IMG/VR virus record: IMGVR_UViG_3300032087_006116 | Coordinates: 1 to 33,721 of that record | Strand: one strand, 5' to 3' | Source of the DNA: a virus | Length of the DNA: 33,721 bases | Notes under the pieces: generated by a model | What the model was told of the DNA's origin: nothing | What the model saw: only the letters and a program-made list of their open reading frames with translations | The model's database searches: none | Made by a program: the position numbers and the translations under genes | Shown here: positions 33,456-33,721 of the stretch, piece after piece | How the letters are laid out: each line of letters begins with the position of its first letter | Position numbering within the stretch: the stretch's first letter is position 1

Positions 33456-33721
33456 TCTCGCCGAGGTTCTTCATGGCGTAGACCTCGTCACTGCGCTTAG
33501 CCCAGGAAGGATCAAACTCAGGCTGGTCAGCGGTCGGATCCTTCTTGGCTTTCTGTGCCTGAGCCTTTTTGAAAGCTTCTTTTGCAGCGGCAAAGCCTTC
33601 TTTACCTGCCTCCATGGCGGGGGCCATGCCACCCTGCTGGAAGGTGGAAGGAAGAGCAGTCTGTTGTGCAGCTGGCCGCTCATCCTGGCCCATGGTCACA
33701 CCCATGAAACCGGGGTCCTTC
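33448..33721 (-). CDS. Ala/Lys/Gln-rich small virion protein, partial at the window edge
   Basis: Minus-strand frame open to the window end. An internal ATG at 33705 gives an 85-residue product (MGVTMGQDERPAAQQT, AAAKEAFKKAQAQKAKK, ADQPEFDPSWAKRSDEV). Bases beyond it (KDPGF before the Met) keep the frame open, so the gene probably starts outside. Low-complexity helix-rich composition as in the 29369-30850 set, so a related virion unit probably lies to the right. It converges with and overlaps the beta-rich gene by eight bases. Confidence 0.55.
   Translation of the reverse strand, partial: KDPGFMGVTMGQDERPAAQQTALPSTFQQGGMAPAMEAGKEGFAAAKEAFKKAQAQKAKKDPTADQPEFDPSWAKRSDEVYAMKNLGEIK

Noticed and set aside
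1-33721. CRISPR array, integrase, insertion sequence
   Set aside because: No regularly spaced repeats, no tyrosine or serine recombinase motifs and no transposase were seen.

Overview
The window looks like part of a tailed double-stranded DNA phage genome, most likely a cyanophage of Synechococcus-like bacteria. It holds a T7-like family A DNA polymerase, a PrimPol/SF3 primase-helicase, an SSB-like protein, a RecB/Cas4-like nuclease, ThyX, dCMP deaminase, a tail fibre with its putative chaperone, and dozens of tiny, tightly packed genes with ATGA or TAATG overlaps. The host assignment is an inference. It rests on a DUF5895-type protein (known to me mainly from cyanobacteria), on small conserved proteins of the cyanophage style, and on outer-membrane and periplasmic signal-peptide proteins that imply a Gram-negative-type envelope. 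No rRNA, tRNA, CRISPR array, insertion sequence or integrase was seen.

Layout. 1-7230 (+) is a dense run of small genes: an ArdC-type antirestriction protein, an AT-hook protein, a helix-turn-helix protein, tandem SH3-like paralogues, ThyX and two zinc-ribbon proteins. It ends at a strong terminator at 7218-7243. 7249-10001 holds one small (-) gene and a series of small (+) genes separated by hairpins, including a ribbon-helix-helix regulator. 9985-14725 (-) looks like a virion and envelope block: a 564-aa probable virion protein, an exported HEGWH metalloprotease, a DUF5872-type basic protein, and a small outer-membrane beta-barrel-like protein. 14871-18859 (+) has small proteins and then DNA polymerase; one 204-aa gene here runs antisense. 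18856-19910 (-) is the tail fibre pair. 20016-22371 (+) is dCMP deaminase, SSB-like protein and DUF5895. 22872-29372 (+) starts at a strong promoter and holds a 2OG-Fe(II) oxygenase-like protein, a Gp157-like protein, small DNA-binding proteins, the nuclease and the primase-helicase. 29369-30850 (-) and 33448-33721 (-) are small probable virion proteins. 30851-31395 includes one small gene and a cluster of hairpins. 31396-33455 (+) has a double-HNH protein and a probable virion surface protein.

How the genes fit together: polymerase, primase-helicase, SSB, nuclease, DUF5895 and Gp157-like proteins form a replication and recombination set. ThyX and dCMP deaminase supply dTMP precursors. ArdC would blunt host restriction. 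The exported proteins (metalloprotease, beta-barrel, two small paralogous secreted proteins) point to remodelling of the host envelope. The most unusual signals are a textbook -1 slippery heptamer (GGGAAAC) that joins two reading frames at 4964-4970, a multi-hairpin locus at 31081-31277, a terminator placed on the 5' end of a ribbon-helix-helix gene, and a precisely spaced repeat after two stop codons near 8280 and 8605.
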